Assembly: GCF_014066305.1 (NCBI RefSeq)
Contig: NW_023501079.1
Span: 1 to 64,000, forward strand
Direction: 5' to 3'
DNA length: 64,000 nt
Source of the DNA: Letharia columbiana
Taxonomy: Eukaryota > Ascomycota > Lecanoromycetes > Lecanorales > Parmeliaceae
Part shown: one piece after another, positions 38,740 to 55,100 of the stretch
Numbering within the stretch: the first letter of the stretch is position 1
Layout: each line of letters starts with the position of its first letter
The notes under the pieces: model-generated
Told to the model about the DNA's origin: nothing
The model's input: only the letters and a program-made list of their open reading frames with translations
The model's database searches: none
Translations under genes and position numbers: made by a program

Positions 38740-38744
38740 TTAAT

Positions 38745-39544
38745 AGTCTTCTTAGTTAAGTATATCTTTAAAATAGATATAAATACTTATTAGTAATAGC
38801 GCGAGACGTAGAAATTATAACGATTATAAGTACTTAATAACTTATAGAGCTATAAGAGCGAAGATTTAATATTATTATTAATATATTAATATACTTTTTA
38901 TACTATTTATAAAGTATTATAAAGTATTCTTCGAGGTATTTATTATATATAAAGTTAATCTAAATAATTATAATCTTATTTAACTATTATCTTAATCGAT
39001 ATATATATTATATTATTACGATAATATATAACTCGCTATTATAATATTATAATAAGAATAAATAAAGATAAGATAGTAGATATAAAGAAGAATTAGATAT
39101 TTATTTATAATAATATTAATATTAATATTATTATTAAGAAGAATAAAAGTTAAATTAAAAGTAAGTCTTTTATATTTACTAACGCGACTTTTAACGATTA
39201 TTATAATAGAATTATTATAATTATAAAGTAATAATATAATAATAGCGTATAATAATAATAATAATAGTATATCGTAATAGAATAATATTACGCTTATATT
39301 CTATTAATTAAAATAATAATATATATAGCGATATTATCGCGATTTAGTATATAAATATAATAATATATTTAAGAAGACTTTAGAGTATATAATATAAATA
39401 CGCTATTATAATATATATTAGTTTAGATTATATTTAAGCTAATAATAAATAGCGTAGTTAATATTAATAAGTTTATACGTATTTAATTATAAGGCGTAAT
39501 AATAATAAGATTTAGAGACTAAATCTTTTAAGAGAGAATATAGT
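38745..39544 (+). pseudogene. Gypsy2 3' tail between the Gypsy1 insertion and the 3' LTR
   Basis: This is the remainder of the Gypsy2 interior after the Gypsy1 target site. The sequence is RIP-saturated and no domain is recognised; one frame is rich in codons that would be Gln/Asn. A purine-rich AGAGAGAATA (39531-39540) just before the 3' LTR fits a polypurine tract. Together with 30850-31613 it shows that Gypsy2 also has about 1.5 kb of unassigned sequence after its chromodomain. Confidence 0.6.
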
Positions 39545-39798
39545 TATAAAAGTAAAAGTATTTAAAGCGAATTAATAAACTCGCTTATATCGCTTATTAG
39601 ACTATAAGCTACGTAATTAAAGCGAGTATTTAATATATTTAATAAAGTCTTAAATACTTATAAATTTTCTTTTCTCTTTTTTTTTTAGTTATTAGTTTAT
39701 CTAGTAACTAATTTATCTATTCTATTAACTATATATCTAGATCTCGTAATTATATAGCTATTACGTAGTTCTATTAAAAGAGATCTTACTATCTTATA
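39545..39798 (+). repeat. Gypsy2 3' LTR (254 bp)
   Basis: It aligns with 23057-23311 from TATAAAAGTAAAAG to TCTTATA and is followed by the ATATC duplication (39799-39803). The partners are 16.2 kb apart because of the nested insertions. Confidence 0.88.
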
Positions 39799-39803
39799 AT
39801 ATC

Positions 39804-41362
39804 TAATATTATTCTATAATCTATATAAACTATAATATATAAGATAAATTCTATTATATATCGAGTTTTACTAAATATCTAAATAATTTTTATAAGTTTT
39901 AACTTAATAGACTAATAGCGAGTCTTAATATCTTTAAGAAGTCTATTAAGAAAGAGTATAGAGCGAATCTAAAATCGTTATAAATAGACTTTTCTTACTT
40001 TTATATTATTAGCTATATAATTTATTATAATCTTAAATTTAAAGTCTTTACTAATATTTAAATCGATATAAAGTATTTACTTATTATCGAAATAAATAAG
40101 AAATAAAGACTTTAAAAGAGTTTTCTATAATACGTAAAAGAATATAAATTTTAGCTTCAAAGATATATAACTTCGCTCTTATAGTAAAATTCTTTCTCTT
40201 ATAATCGATCTTAGATAAATTAATAAGTATAAAAGTTTTATAATTTTATAATAGTTTAGTAATAGCGATATAATAAGCGATATAATTATATAACTACTTA
40301 ATTATTTATAAATAAATTCTAAATTTAATTAAGATATCGAGAAATAAGAGTTAGAAAATAATCTTTAGCTTATTCTCGATTATTTATAATTCTAAGAAAT
40401 CGACTTTTTACTTAAGTAGTTATATAAAGAAATAATTAAAGAAAGTCTTACTCGAGTTAATAGATATTTCTAACTAAGAGAAAAGATTAAAGATTTTTTA
40501 AAGATAATAAAAATATTCTTTTAAAGTCTTAAAGTAGATTATAATATCATCGATATAAGCTCTAGCGAAGCTATAAAATTTTCGTAGAAGTCGATCTATC
40601 TACTATTATATATAAGCTAATAAATTTTTATAGTCTATTACTACTATATTAAATATTTTCTAATCTTAATAACTAATAATTATAAGTCGATAATAATATT
40701 ATAAATATACTCGCTATTAATAAAAGAAGTTAATATAATCTATTATACTAATATAAAAATAGTCCTTAACTAATAAGATAAGATTCGACTATAAAGAAAG
40801 CGAGTAAATATCTAATTAAGTAATAAAGTTTAAATCTTATATATTTACGATAGTATAATCTTTTCTAATATTATCGATTATTATTTTTTAAATAATAAAA
40901 ATTAAATAGTTAAAAGATATAGATTCTATAATTTAGCTAAGACGATCTTATTCGTAAAGCTTATTAAATATCTTATTAATAACTTTCTTAATATTCTTAT
41001 CGAGTAGATATACTCTTACTATTTTAGATATATACTATTTCTAATTAAACTTAAGAGAAATATATATTTATTTCTCTTATAAAACGTCGACGAATTCTTT
41101 TTTCTATTAGAGTTTAAGAAACTTCTTAATAACGAATTAAATTATCGAGTTTTCTTTATAGACTATAGCGCTATTAAGAAGTACGATATCTACTTTTATT
41201 AAAAATATAATAATTTTCGAGATAAATAATCTAGCTTCTAGAAATGAAATTATATTAATCTCGAAAATAAATATTAAAATAATATTCGATATTAATACTA
41301 CGATAACTTCTAAAGTTATAAATAAAGTAGATATTATAGTTATAGCGAGTAGAGTAATTGTT
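39804..41362 (-). pseudogene. Gypsy3 reverse transcriptase part (minus)
   Basis: The minus strand reads as the RT of a Ty3/gypsy element. From about 41115 downward it has a KEFVDVL block, KFNxK, RVYLLDKN, IFNKLYExDRLS, a VKDYFYISIID block, YKN and IDRLLRKFY, then ARAYIDDIIIY with the catalytic YIDD at 40546-40557. The Asp codons survive although the rest is full of stops. The segment towards 39804 should be RNase H and linker but is too degraded to place. The break at 39799-39803 is the Gypsy2 target site, and the integrase half lies at 21858-23056. Confidence 0.8.
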
Positions 41363-41367
41363 AAAAC

Positions 41368-41550
41368 TATTAAAAGTAAAATATTAGATATGTTAGAAAT
41401 TAAATAATTATAACTAAAAGACTAATTATTAATTCATGAGATATACGAATATTTATATATATAAAATAGATAACTGATAATAACTAGTAATTACTAGCTT
41501 TAATAATACGCGATATATATATAATAATCGAAGGGGCTAATATTATAACA
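41368..41550 (-). repeat. TRIM LTR, lower-coordinate copy
   Basis: It ends on the plus strand in TATTATAACA. It keeps an intact TGTTAG near 41391 that is TATTAG in the partner. Confidence 0.85.
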
Positions 41551-41714
41551 CTCTTCGATAGCTCTAGAAGCTAATTTTCTAAATCCTAATATATTATATC
41601 TTAAATGTATTAGTTTCTAAATTCACGCTTTAAATTCGAGATTAATTATTTACTCGATCTCGTTAAATCTATAAAAAACCTCGATAAAGAAAAATAGGAA
41701 GAGTGCCGGGGCTT

Positions 41715-41935
41715 TAGATACCCGTTTCGGGACCTCGAAATGATATAAGAGTTTTTAATGTTTTGCCCGTATTGTTTCGAGACCTCGAAATAATCTGAGA
41801 GTTTTGTTGGTTTGCTCGTATTGTTTCGGGACCTCGAAATAATATGAAGGATTTTAATTAATTCGGGTTCTCGTATGGTATAAGAGTTTTTTACCCGTAT
41901 TATTTCGGGACCTCGAATGAAATAAGGATTTTAGT
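41715..41935. repeat. 49-50-bp tandem repeat in the TRIM interior, about 5 copies
   Basis: The core TTTCGGGACCTCGAAAT recurs at 41724, 41774 and 41823, in degenerate form near 41862 and again near 41901. The period is 49-50 bp, then about 39 for the last ones. The G/C-rich cores are nearly unmutated. Confidence 0.8.
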
Positions 41936-42119
41936 TCGATATTTTTTATATAGAGATTAAATAGCGATAGCCCTCTCGTCGATAAGTACGAGTTAAAAAA
42001 ATGAGCTATCGCTATAAGGTGTATCTATTTATAAAAGATTATCGAAGTTTAGTTTAATATTCATATTAGAAAGTATAAGAATATTCGATATTATTCTACT
42101 CGCTTTCGAGCTTATAACC

Positions 42120-42302
42120 TATTAAAAGTAGAATATTAGATATATTAGAAAAGAATAATTATTATTAAAAGACTAATTATTAATTTATAGAATGTATAAA
42201 TATTTATATATATAAAATAGATGACTAATAATAGCTAATAATTACTAGCTCTAATAATATACGATATATTATACGATAGCCGAAGGGGCTAATATTATAA
42301 TA
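42120..42302 (-). repeat. TRIM LTR, higher-coordinate copy
   Basis: It has the same length as the partner and is flanked on the right by AAAAC (42303-42307). Differences from the partner are mostly transitions. Confidence 0.85.
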
Positions 42303-42307
42303 AAAAC

Positions 42308-43394
42308 TATTATAATTTTTATAAATACTTACTTAATTTAATTTATATAATTTTTTTTTTTAAAATATTAAATAGCTAAATTAGTTACGTTAGATTTATC
42401 TTTAATAATATAAAAATAATTATTAAAATTCGTTTTTTAAAAAGTTTTAAGGCGAAGATTTCGAGGAATTTTAACGGCTTAATCGAAATTATTCTAAGCG
42501 ATTATAGAATTTATAGAAGTATTAATAAGAAAAGTATATAACGAAAGCGAATCTTAATTTAATTTAAAGAAGAAATCGCGATCTAATAACGAAGTATAAT
42601 ATCTTAATATTATTACTTAAGAGTAAGATAAAATAATAATAGATTATTTTATATATATTAAATATAATATTAGTTAGCCCTTAATACGTATTTCTAAAAA
42701 TATATTTATTTAATAACTTTCGATTTATATTATAAATTTAAACGCTAGAATATCGATTTCTTTAAATAATATAATATTTATACTAATAAGTATCTTCGTC
42801 TTAAGATTATCGACGATATAAATCTCTCTTAACGCTATTATTACTATTATAGACTTTCTATTCTTAAACTCTAATAAAAGTAAAGAGAAAATAGCGTACT
42901 TCGAGATTTAATATTTATTAGATTCTAAATCGCGTACTATAACTAAACTCGTTATCTAGCGAACTTTCTTTTTAAATAAAATTTATTAAAATTAGATATA
43001 ATCTATAAGCGTTATAAAATAGCTTATATCGAAATATAATTTCTTAGATTCGATATTTTTAATTACTTTAATAGCTTCTATAGCGTAATAATAATCTCGA
43101 AAAGCGTAGTTAAAACTAATTTTCTAGAAAGAATCAACGAAGAATTTAATAATTTTCTAAGAATTCTTTATTATAGCGAGAAATACTACTATAAAAGTAG
43201 ATTTCTTAGAAATAAAATCTCTTACTATAGATTCTAATAAAGATCGCTCTTAATAATTTAATCTAATTATATAGCGATCTTTATTAAAATTACTAAAATA
43301 ATTATAAAGCTTATTTTTCGATAGAAAATATTACGAGCGTATTTTTTATCTTTTTTTATTAAAAATCTAACCCTTTAATTTTTTAAAATTAAAG

Positions 43395-43397
<3 letters not shown>
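42308..43397 (-). pseudogene. Gypsy3 5' region (gag side), no domain recognised
   Basis: By position this is upstream of the Gypsy3 RT on the minus strand and should hold gag and protease, but no zinc knuckle or DSG motif could be read. It ends in the poly-A tract at 43398, so the 5' LTR is missing or lies beyond a break. Confidence 0.4.
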
Positions 43398-45986
<2,589 letters not shown>

Positions 45987-46960
45987 CGTTATAAAGAATA
46001 CCTATCGAGATAGCGTAACGGCCTCGTAATCAGTTAGAGGAATAAAGTAATTACTAAATTAGTTTATTTATACGACTAGCAAATTTAAAGAAATCGCCAC
46101 TCAACTTAATAATTATATAATTAACTCTCTAAGCGAAGTAAAAGCATTTAAAAGAACGATATTTAGACTATCTATAGTTTTTATAATAGTCTAAACGATC
46201 TATAAATTAAGAAAAAAAGTCCTCGTAAAATACTGAAAAAAAAATTCATATAACACCATTTTTCGAATTTGCAGTAAAGCCTCACAAAAGGTGTTAAGAG
46301 AAATTTTTCTATTCTCTTCTTCACTTAATGCCTATAATATTAAAGACTATATCGGTTTTAATAGAAAAATAGCGTAATAATAGCGATAATAAGAGTTAAT
46401 AGTCGAGATATAGAGAATTCTAATAATAGAACTTATAAAAATATTATTTATATTAGCGAAGTATTCTTTAATTTCATCTTTCTAACGTAGTTAATAATAA
46501 TTAAATTTCTTATTAATATAATAATTTTCTAATTCTTTCGCTAGAGAAATTAAAGTATTCTTAGATATCGACTTAAGATTAAGATTAAAAGATATATAAA
46601 TTATAGAGTTTATCTTACTAGCTTAATAGATAATATTCTAATATTATATAGATTTACTCTAATATCGATTAAAGAAATTAATATTTAATCTACTTTTCTA
46701 CTTTTTATTAATTTCTTTATAATAAAAATTTAATTAGCTTAAAGATTAATTTAGCGAATCTAATTTTATAGTAATTTAAAGCGATTATTAAAAAGCTAAT
46801 AAGATAGAAATTAAAGTTAATTAATAAGAATCTTAAAATACTTATTAATATAACTAATATTAATAAGATAATTAATTAATAAAGCTATTATTATAATAAT
46901 AATTATATATCTATAAAAACTCTTAAAATTACTACTAATTATACGATAGAGTAAAAAATA
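45987..46960. other. Partly unmutated flank, then RIP sequence; no gene seen
   Basis: About 45987-46340 is lightly mutated (CGTAACGGCCTCGTAATCAG, CAGTAAAGCCTCACAAAAGG). A short inverted pair TAACACC (about 46252) / GGTGTTA (about 46291) may be a miniature hairpin. RIP saturation resumes by about 46380. No domain was recognised. Confidence 0.4.
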
Positions 46961-48560
46961 ATAACTTAAAAAATTTATTCTAACGATTATTATTATACTA
47001 ATTAGATTATTTTAATAGCGTTAAAAATTTATAATCGATCTACTACTACTAGCTATAATCTTATTATTATATTATTTTATATTAAATATTCTTTTTAAAA
47101 TTTAATTATATAAGAAATTAATTTAATATAATAATTATCGTAAACTTCGAAATATCTTAATATACTCTAGATAAAAGATTTTGAAATATATTTTTAACGA
47201 GTATTATTTATAATATAATACTCGCTTTATAGATACTAAAGAGCTACGAAAGTTCTTTCTTTAAACTTTTTAATAAGAGTTTTATCTTATTCGTTAATAG
47301 AAGTATTTCTTAAACTACGCTTTTTTAGCTTTATAAGCTTTATAAAATATTAGATAAGAGTACTATTATATAAATATATCGATAGAGTTTCTTAGATTTT
47401 ATCTTTATTTTTTAAAGTAATAAGATTTTTAAAATAATTAACGAAGGCGTAAATATTACGATAGAAAATATATTAACTAATATTAATTATTAGAGATTTA
47501 ATAAAATCCTTATAAAAAATTAAAGAATTCGATATCGTTAGCCTTCAGAGATTTATTATTATTATCGTCGATTCTATTATTATTAATAAGACCTCGATTT
47601 CTAGATAGATTAGAGGATTTTTATTAAGATAAATTATTATATATATATTAGATAATTACTATAATAGTAATAATAGTAATAATTATTTAAATTTAAGAAT
47701 TATTTAGATCTATAATATTTATAAAAAAAATTAAATAAGAGTATATAGCTTTATTAGCCGAAGTTGCTCTCGTAGTAAAATTAATATTTTTTAAAGAATT
47801 TAAAGTTATTAATTTTAAGAGCGTAGTAGTTAGAGAGATATATAAAGTTACTCTTATAGAAGAAGAGTCTTAGCTTTTAATATATTTTATATATTTAGAT
47901 TAATCTTAAAGATTATAAATTCTATTATTAAAAGTTTTAATAGCTTTATAAAAAGTAGATAGATTTATAAATTAGTTATAAAGAAAGATAGAAGATACTA
48001 TTAATAACGATCTTATATATTTTAATATTTTAATAATTAACTTTAATTCTAATTTTAAATAGTTATTAATAATAAAGTTAATAGTATAGTTAATTACTTC
48101 GAAAATCTTATATTAATAAGTTTATTCTATAGCTAGAAAAAACTTATAAATCTAATAATTAATATTAATAAGATTTTTAATTAATAGAGAAATTAGCTTA
48201 AATATTATAACGTTATTAATTATCGAAATTTATTAATAAAAATAATAAAAGAGAAGTAAAAGAAGATTAAGAAATTAAAGAATTCTTAAAAGAAAGTATA
48301 GTCTTATTTAAGCTTTCTGAATAAAAGATATAACGAGATTATTAATCTCGAAAGTTTGAAAGAAATTTCTAGAATTAAGATTCTTCGAAATAAGTTTTTT
48401 AAGAATAATAGCGAGTTTATTATTATAAAAGTCGGCGGATTTTTAAAAAGAAGAGAGGTTCTTAGATAGAAGAAATAATTATTATAAAGAGAGATACTTC
48501 TTTAGTAATATAGAAGGCTTTTAATAGTATAGCGAAAGACTTTATAAAAGAATTTAAATT
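46961..48560 (+). pseudogene. Degenerate unknown reading frame
   Basis: One plus-strand frame stays protein-like for about 1.5 kb with only TAA/TAG stops (for example TKELRKFFL near 47230-47260 and EYIALLAEVALVVKL near 47730-47780). The first motif recalls gag capsid regions, but no CCHC knuckle could be placed, so a gag assignment is only a suggestion. It ends at the poly-A tract at 48585. Confidence 0.3.
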
Positions 48561-48584
48561 TTAATTTTAAGGGCAAAACTTTTC

Positions 48585-48668
48585 CAAAAAAAAAAAAATT
48601 AATTTTAAAAATCAATTTTTAAAAAAAAAAAAAAAATAAAAAAAAAAATAATTTTAATATTTTTTTTT
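48585..48668. repeat. A-rich tract
   Basis: A runs of 8-16 with short T-rich interruptions follow AGGGCAAAACTTTTCC. It is similar in kind to the tracts at 43398 and 56085. Confidence 0.8.
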
Positions 48669-49028
48669 TAAATAGTATTAATTATTATAATAATTATAAG
48701 TTAAATATATAAGATAATTAATTAATTCTATCGAGAAAGTTTAAGCTATATATCGCTAGTACTAAGACTTAGATTAATAGAACTTAATTCTTAATAGTTA
48801 GTTAGCATATATCTATTAGATAATAATATCGCTTATACTCTATACTCTATAATCTTCTAGATTATTTAAGTAACGTATATAAGATACTCTTATTTATTCT
48901 TTAGAGAATCTATTAATATACTTACGATAAAATAAGTTAAGAAAGTATTAAGAAATAGTTCTTAATATTATAATATTAATATAGTATAAAGTTATTCTAT
49001 TAATCTATATAATCTATAAATATATATA
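48669..49028. other. RIP-saturated spacer
   Basis: Nothing recognised between the A-rich tract and the minus-strand Gypsy1 copy. Confidence 0.5.
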
Positions 49029-49175
49029 TATAAGAGCGTAGTTTACTAACGATTAGCTAGCGAATATAGACTATAAAAGACGTAGAGTCGTAATAGAATT
49101 TAATAGTATATTTGCTTGTAAATCTTAATCTCTAAGAAATATTAAGACGTCTAAATATATAAAATAGATCTATAC
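49029..49175 (-). repeat. Gypsy1 (minus copy) 3' LTR, truncated
   Basis: It matches the last half of the 275-bp Gypsy1 LTR (TATAAGAGCGTAG at its outer end). Near 49175 the sequence jumps straight into Gypsy1 interior sequence, so the purine tract and the first 120 or so bases of the LTR are deleted. Confidence 0.75.
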
Positions 49176-52100
49176 ATTATTATTAAAATAAACCTTTAAA
49201 TTCTAATATAGAAAAAATAATGGTTAAGAGTTTTTTTATTTTTTAAAAAAGAAAAGAGTTAATTTATTAAAGTTATAATATTATTTTAATAACATAATAG
49301 AATTAATTCTTACGCGCTATAGGCGCGTAACTAATATATTATATAATAATATTAATATTATCTTTAAGAATAATATTACTTTTATAATATTAATTAATAA
49401 TAATTTATAATAAGTTAACGCGTTTAATATTAGCGTTTTTATAGCGCTAGTTAATAGCCTCTATAGCGAATAATATTAGATTTAAAAATTTATAATAAAA
49501 TCTTAAAAACTTAATAAATAAGAGAAGAGAGAAGAGTTTCTCTATAGATAACGTTGTTTTTATAATATATTATATTTATAGCGAAGTAACGTAGTAATAA
49601 TCTTTATTATAAAAATTTAAAGAAAGTAATTAATAAAGCGACGCGTTCGCGATAATACTTTTAATTATTAATTAATAATAATAGTAGAAATAATAACGAT
49701 AGCTAGACGACGCGACTCTATAGATAATAGCGAAATATTATCGCGTCGCTACTATTTATATTACTAGATACTATTCGCTAATATTAGCGCTATAATAAAG
49801 AATATAAAAATCTCTTTTAAATTATTTATTTTTATTCTTTATAACTTCTAATATTCTTCTTATAAGTACTTACTTTAGCGTTATAATATCGATATTAATA
49901 CTAATATAAATATAATATATCTTATTATATTAATAATCTACTTCTCTTTATTATAAATATCTTATTATTATTAATTACGTCGATACGTAAACTAATAATT
50001 TTATAATATTCTTTTTTAATAATAATAATAACTTTAATAGTAAGTATATAGTCGTTTTATAAACGTAATTACTAACTCTTAACTATTTTTATTATTATCG
50101 CTTTATATATATAACTATTAATAAATTCTAATATCTAATTTATTATATAAAACTTATTTTTATCGAGGTAACGATTTATATATTTAAAATAAGTCTTTTC
50201 TTTATAATAATTATAAAATCGAAAAGATATAATATTAATCGCTATATTAAAATCCCTTTATATCTTTAAATATAAATAAGAAAATTAATATAGCGCTATC
50301 GCCGTGTTAAATAATTTTAAAAGTTATCTTATTAATAGACTAAGCTTAATAAGAAGATTATTTAATAATATAAATTATAAAGATATATAATAATAATAAC
50401 TTCGATTATCTTTATTATAATTATAAATCTTTAAAATTAACTTATAGCGATATATAAGTATATAGAGAAATTAAAGAAAATAAATAAGTTATTAAAGAAG
50501 AAGCTTAAGAGCCTTTATTAATATATAATAAATATCGATAAATATTAACTCGAAGACTATACTTTAATTATCTTCTTATTAAAAAATTAGATTAATAAAC
50601 TTAACTCGAGATCTAACGTTAAGATAGCGAAGAATATTTAAATAATAATCTTTTTTTAATAATAGCGTTAATATAAGATTCTTAAATAATTCTTTAATAA
50701 CTATTTTAGATAAAAATATATTTATATTAATAATATATATTTTAATATAATAAACCTCTTTTATAATAGAGCTTAATAGATAATTAAATAATATAATTAT
50801 TTTATTAATTTATATCTTAATAATAATAAATATAGAGGAATACGCGTATAGTATAAATATTATCTAGAAATATATCTAATCTAATCGATAATTATATCTT
50901 ATTTTATTATCTTTACTTACTCGTTATTAATCTATATAATTAATTAAGCTCTTTAATAATAAGAGACTTATTATTTATTATTTAATACTTTTACTTATTA
51001 TTCGTTTATTTATAAATTTAAATTAGCTTATTAATATTAATAAGTTTATTATCTAATAATTATTAATTATACTCTTTATCTTAATTAATTTATTTAATTT
51101 TATATTAAATATCTTTCTTATACTTAATCTTATTAATAATTTCTTTAATCTTTTAAAGTTTATTATTATTAATAAAATCGAGAGTTTATATAAAGACTTT
51201 CGCTATATTATTATAATCGCGAAGATAATAAAACTTAAATAATAATATATAAAAGATATTATAAATTTTATATATCGAGAATAAAAGTAGATAATATATC
51301 TATACTTCTATTTTATCTATAATTTAAAATAATTCTATAAATTTATAAGATAACTTCTTACTTAGACGTTTTTACTTTAAATTCTTAATTATTAATATTA
51401 TTAAATTATTTATCTTATAGCTTTAAGACTAATATATTTTATTATAATATTTAAATTAAGTTATAATCGCGCTATAAAAACGCTTTATTATCTTATTTCT
51501 TAATACTTATAACTTCTTTACTCTATTATTTATAGTAAGTACCTCTCTCTTAATAAAGTTATTTTTAATCTTCTAATAAATTTTAGAATAATATTTATAT
51601 ATTAGAAAGAACGATATTATTTTAATAAAGAAATATTAACTATTTATATAAGCGAACTCTATTATTAATAATTATTTTATCTAAACGTTTTACTTATCGT
51701 TAACGAATATATATAAAAAGTATTTTAATATCTAATTTTATTACTTAATCTATTTATCGATTTATAAATAAAAGGCGATATTTAAATATCGCTTAATTTT
51801 AAAATAAAAGTAAATAACGAATTAGAAGCTATTAATAAATATAGAGTCTCTATTATTAATAATATTATTTAATATATTATAGCGATATACTATTTTAAAA
51901 TAAAATACTTTTATTAGCTAAGCGATATCGATTATAATAAATATAGAAATATATCTTATTATTTTTATAAATCGATTTACTATAACTAGAATAGTATTAT
52001 AAATAATATTCTTATACTTACTCGCTAATAAGTTAATAATAAAGTTTATAGAAATTTTCTTTTATAATTTAATAGCGATAAAAAGCGAGCTTAATTCGCT

Positions 52101-55100
52101 ATATAGACGATATTATAAAGCTTTAATTTATTAATAAATATTATATATCTTAATATAATTAATAATTTACTTTAGATTTTTATTTTAATAATATTTATAA
52201 ATAAGTAACTTATATATTTTTATAGCGTTAAAATATCTTAATAATAAATTATTATAATATTTATTAATAAGCTCTTTTTTTAAAATCTTATCTTTAGAAA
52301 TATAAAGATAATTATTATATCTTAATAATCTTTTAAAGTTTAAAATTTATATTTAGTTATATATATAACGCTTAATTATTAATTTATTAATATTAATTTA
52401 AAAAGAGCTTACTTAATTATTATAGACTTATAAATCTTAAATTAATATTTTTATTAATCTTTAAAATATATTATAAATAATCTCTTATATAATCTTAGAC
52501 TTTCTTTTAGAAATAATTATTTAAATATTAATAATATAAAATATAAGCGCTATAATCGCTATAAGCTTTTTATTTCTTTATAACTACTTATCGCTAATTT
52601 AAAGTATAAGCTTATTTTATAATATTAATAAAAGTTTAATATTTAATAATGAAATTTCTTTATAATTAGAGCGTCGCGATAGCGAGTTAATAGAATTTAA
52701 TTTATTTATTTAATAAAAAATCTTAAAGTTATAAATAGCTAACTTTAGCGTTTAATAAATTTATCTAAAGTTTAATTTCTTCTACTTTATAAAGTCTTTA
52801 AGATTATTATAATTTATTAAAATCTTAATATAAAATATATTATCTTTTAGATAGTAATATTATTATTTTATAAATACTATAATAATAAATAACTCTTAAT
52901 TATAGATCTTATAATTTTACTTTATAGAAATTATTTTTCTAAATTAGAATATTATTAATTATTAATAATTATTTTTATTTAATTATAAAAGTATAATCTT
53001 TATATCGAAGTTAAAAGCGTCGATTTTAAGATATAACTTTAAATTTAAATTATAATAATATAGAAATAGCGCGATTATAAAAGTACTTTAAAGCTATTAA
53101 AACGCTAGCTTAGCGTTATCTATTTACTCTAATAATCTAAATTTCTTATTATTTTTACTTTCTTTAAATAAGTTAATAAATAATATTATTATATTAAAAT
53201 AGTTATAAATAAATTATTAATAGAAATTAATAAAGTCTAAAAAGACTTATATATTTTAATAATTTTTTAATTTTAACTACTTTTTAATAATAGCGATATA
53301 TTTTTAATTTATTATAATATCTTTAATAAATATAATAAACTCTAGAAACTTAACTCGCTTAATATAGAATTAATATTTTTTTAAATTAATATATAGTTAA
53401 AACTAGCGTAAACGCTTAAGTACTTACTTAATATATTATTAATACTTCGCTAAATTAATATTATAAATTAAAATATTATTTAAATATATTATATATATTA
53501 TATTTATTAGATTTATAAAGACTTTATTAATATATATTTAAAAAGTTATTAATATATTAGCGAGTTTAAAAGATATAATTAAATATTCGAAGTAGTTATA
53601 GCGATTACGAAACGCTATTTTTTACTTATTATCTTCTTTAATTTAAATTTAATAATAGATATTCTTAAGATTTAGCTTTATAAAGATTTTAACGTTATAT
53701 AAGCGATTTAGAGTCTTAATAATTAGAGATAGCGAGTATCGATTTTTAATAGTTATCGCGTTTAAATCTCGATAATTAATATAAAAATAAAGCTCTCTAT
53801 TCTTTTTAGAAATAAAAAGAATTAATATTTCGACTAAGAAAGTTAAATAATAAATTTAATTTTTCTAAAGGAAATTCTTTAAATAGCGTTATAGTTTTAT
53901 TAATTTTATTTAAAATAGATTATATAAGAGACTATATAGTGATTTCTTACCGCTTTTAATCTTAATAATATAATCTCTCTACTTAAGCGTAAATAAGATT
54001 TTTATCTTTTTATTAAAAAAAATATTATTAAACTCTAATAACTTCTAAGAAAGCTTTAGATTATATCTATTTTTAATTTCGCTATATATTATTATAATAT
54101 ATATAATTATAAATATATTTAACTTTTATTTAATAATTTAAATAAATTTAATTAATTTTTTAATCTATAATTTATTAGCGTTAATCTTAAATTATTATTA
54201 CTTTATTATTAAATTTAATAATACTTATAATTAATTTAACTTAGATATATTTAATATAATATTAAAGTCTTTTTAATTAATAATATAGAAGAGTATATTA
54301 TATTTTTTATTTTAATTTTAATTATTTACTAATTAATAATTTAGCTAATATACGCTATAGTAATATATACTTTAATTACTTAGCGCTTTTAATTATAATA
54401 AAATAATATTATAAGATTTTAAATTCTATTAAATTATAAACTTTTATAAAATTAAATTAATATACGCTTTAGTATTAAGTAGAGTAACGAGTTATCTCTA
54501 TTTACTTTAAAGCTTTATTTATCTCTTTATAAAAATAGAAGAAATTATCTCTATTAATTATTATTCTTATCTTACTTCTAAGATAATTATAAGATTAAAT
54601 CTTTTTTTATTAATACTACGTCGATATAGACTATAGATAATTTATTAAGATTTAAATACTTAGATATTTAATAATCTTATTTTTTATAATAAAAATAACT
54701 ATTCTTCTTATAATTAGAGTTAAAGAATTCGACTTTATACTTTATATTATTATCTTAAATACGCGCTATATAAGCGCCGCTATTTAAAATTAATTTAGAT
54801 TTTAAAATTTAATTCTTTAAAGACTTATTCTTAGCGAACTCTCTTAAAGACTTTAAATAGAAATCGTTATTAAAGCGTATATATTTTAAAATCTTTTTCT
54901 ATATAATAGTCTAGATAAGAATTTTTTTTTATTATTTCGATATATTATTAATATTTAAAATCTTATTTTTAAACTCTAATCTAAGTTTAGTTAAGAAGAA
55001 ATTAATTTAATATTTCTTAGAAAATAAGATTATATAGATCTCTAGCTTCTTTAAATAAATCTTAAAAATAAATATCTTCTAATCGAAGCGTTATTTAGTT

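Larger units (their letters stand above)
41368..42302 (-). mobile_element. TRIM: 935-bp non-coding LTR element
   Basis: Two 183-bp direct terminal repeats (41368-41550 and 42120-42302) flank a 569-bp non-coding interior, with a perfect 5-bp duplication AAAAC at 41363-41367 and 42303-42307. On the minus strand the LTR starts TGTTATAATATTAGCCCC. On that strand GGTTATAAGCTC (42108-42119) directly follows the first LTR. Apart from one TpG-to-TpA change it is complementary to the anticodon arm of initiator Met-tRNA, the half-tRNA primer known from Ty1/copia-type elements. It is therefore a copia-like TRIM. It is inserted in Gypsy3 and is much less RIP-mutated than its host. Confidence 0.85.

Noticed and set aside
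46961..48560. Gag of a further gypsy element
   Set aside because: Only a vague capsid-like motif; I could not place a CCHC zinc knuckle, so it is listed as an unknown reading frame.
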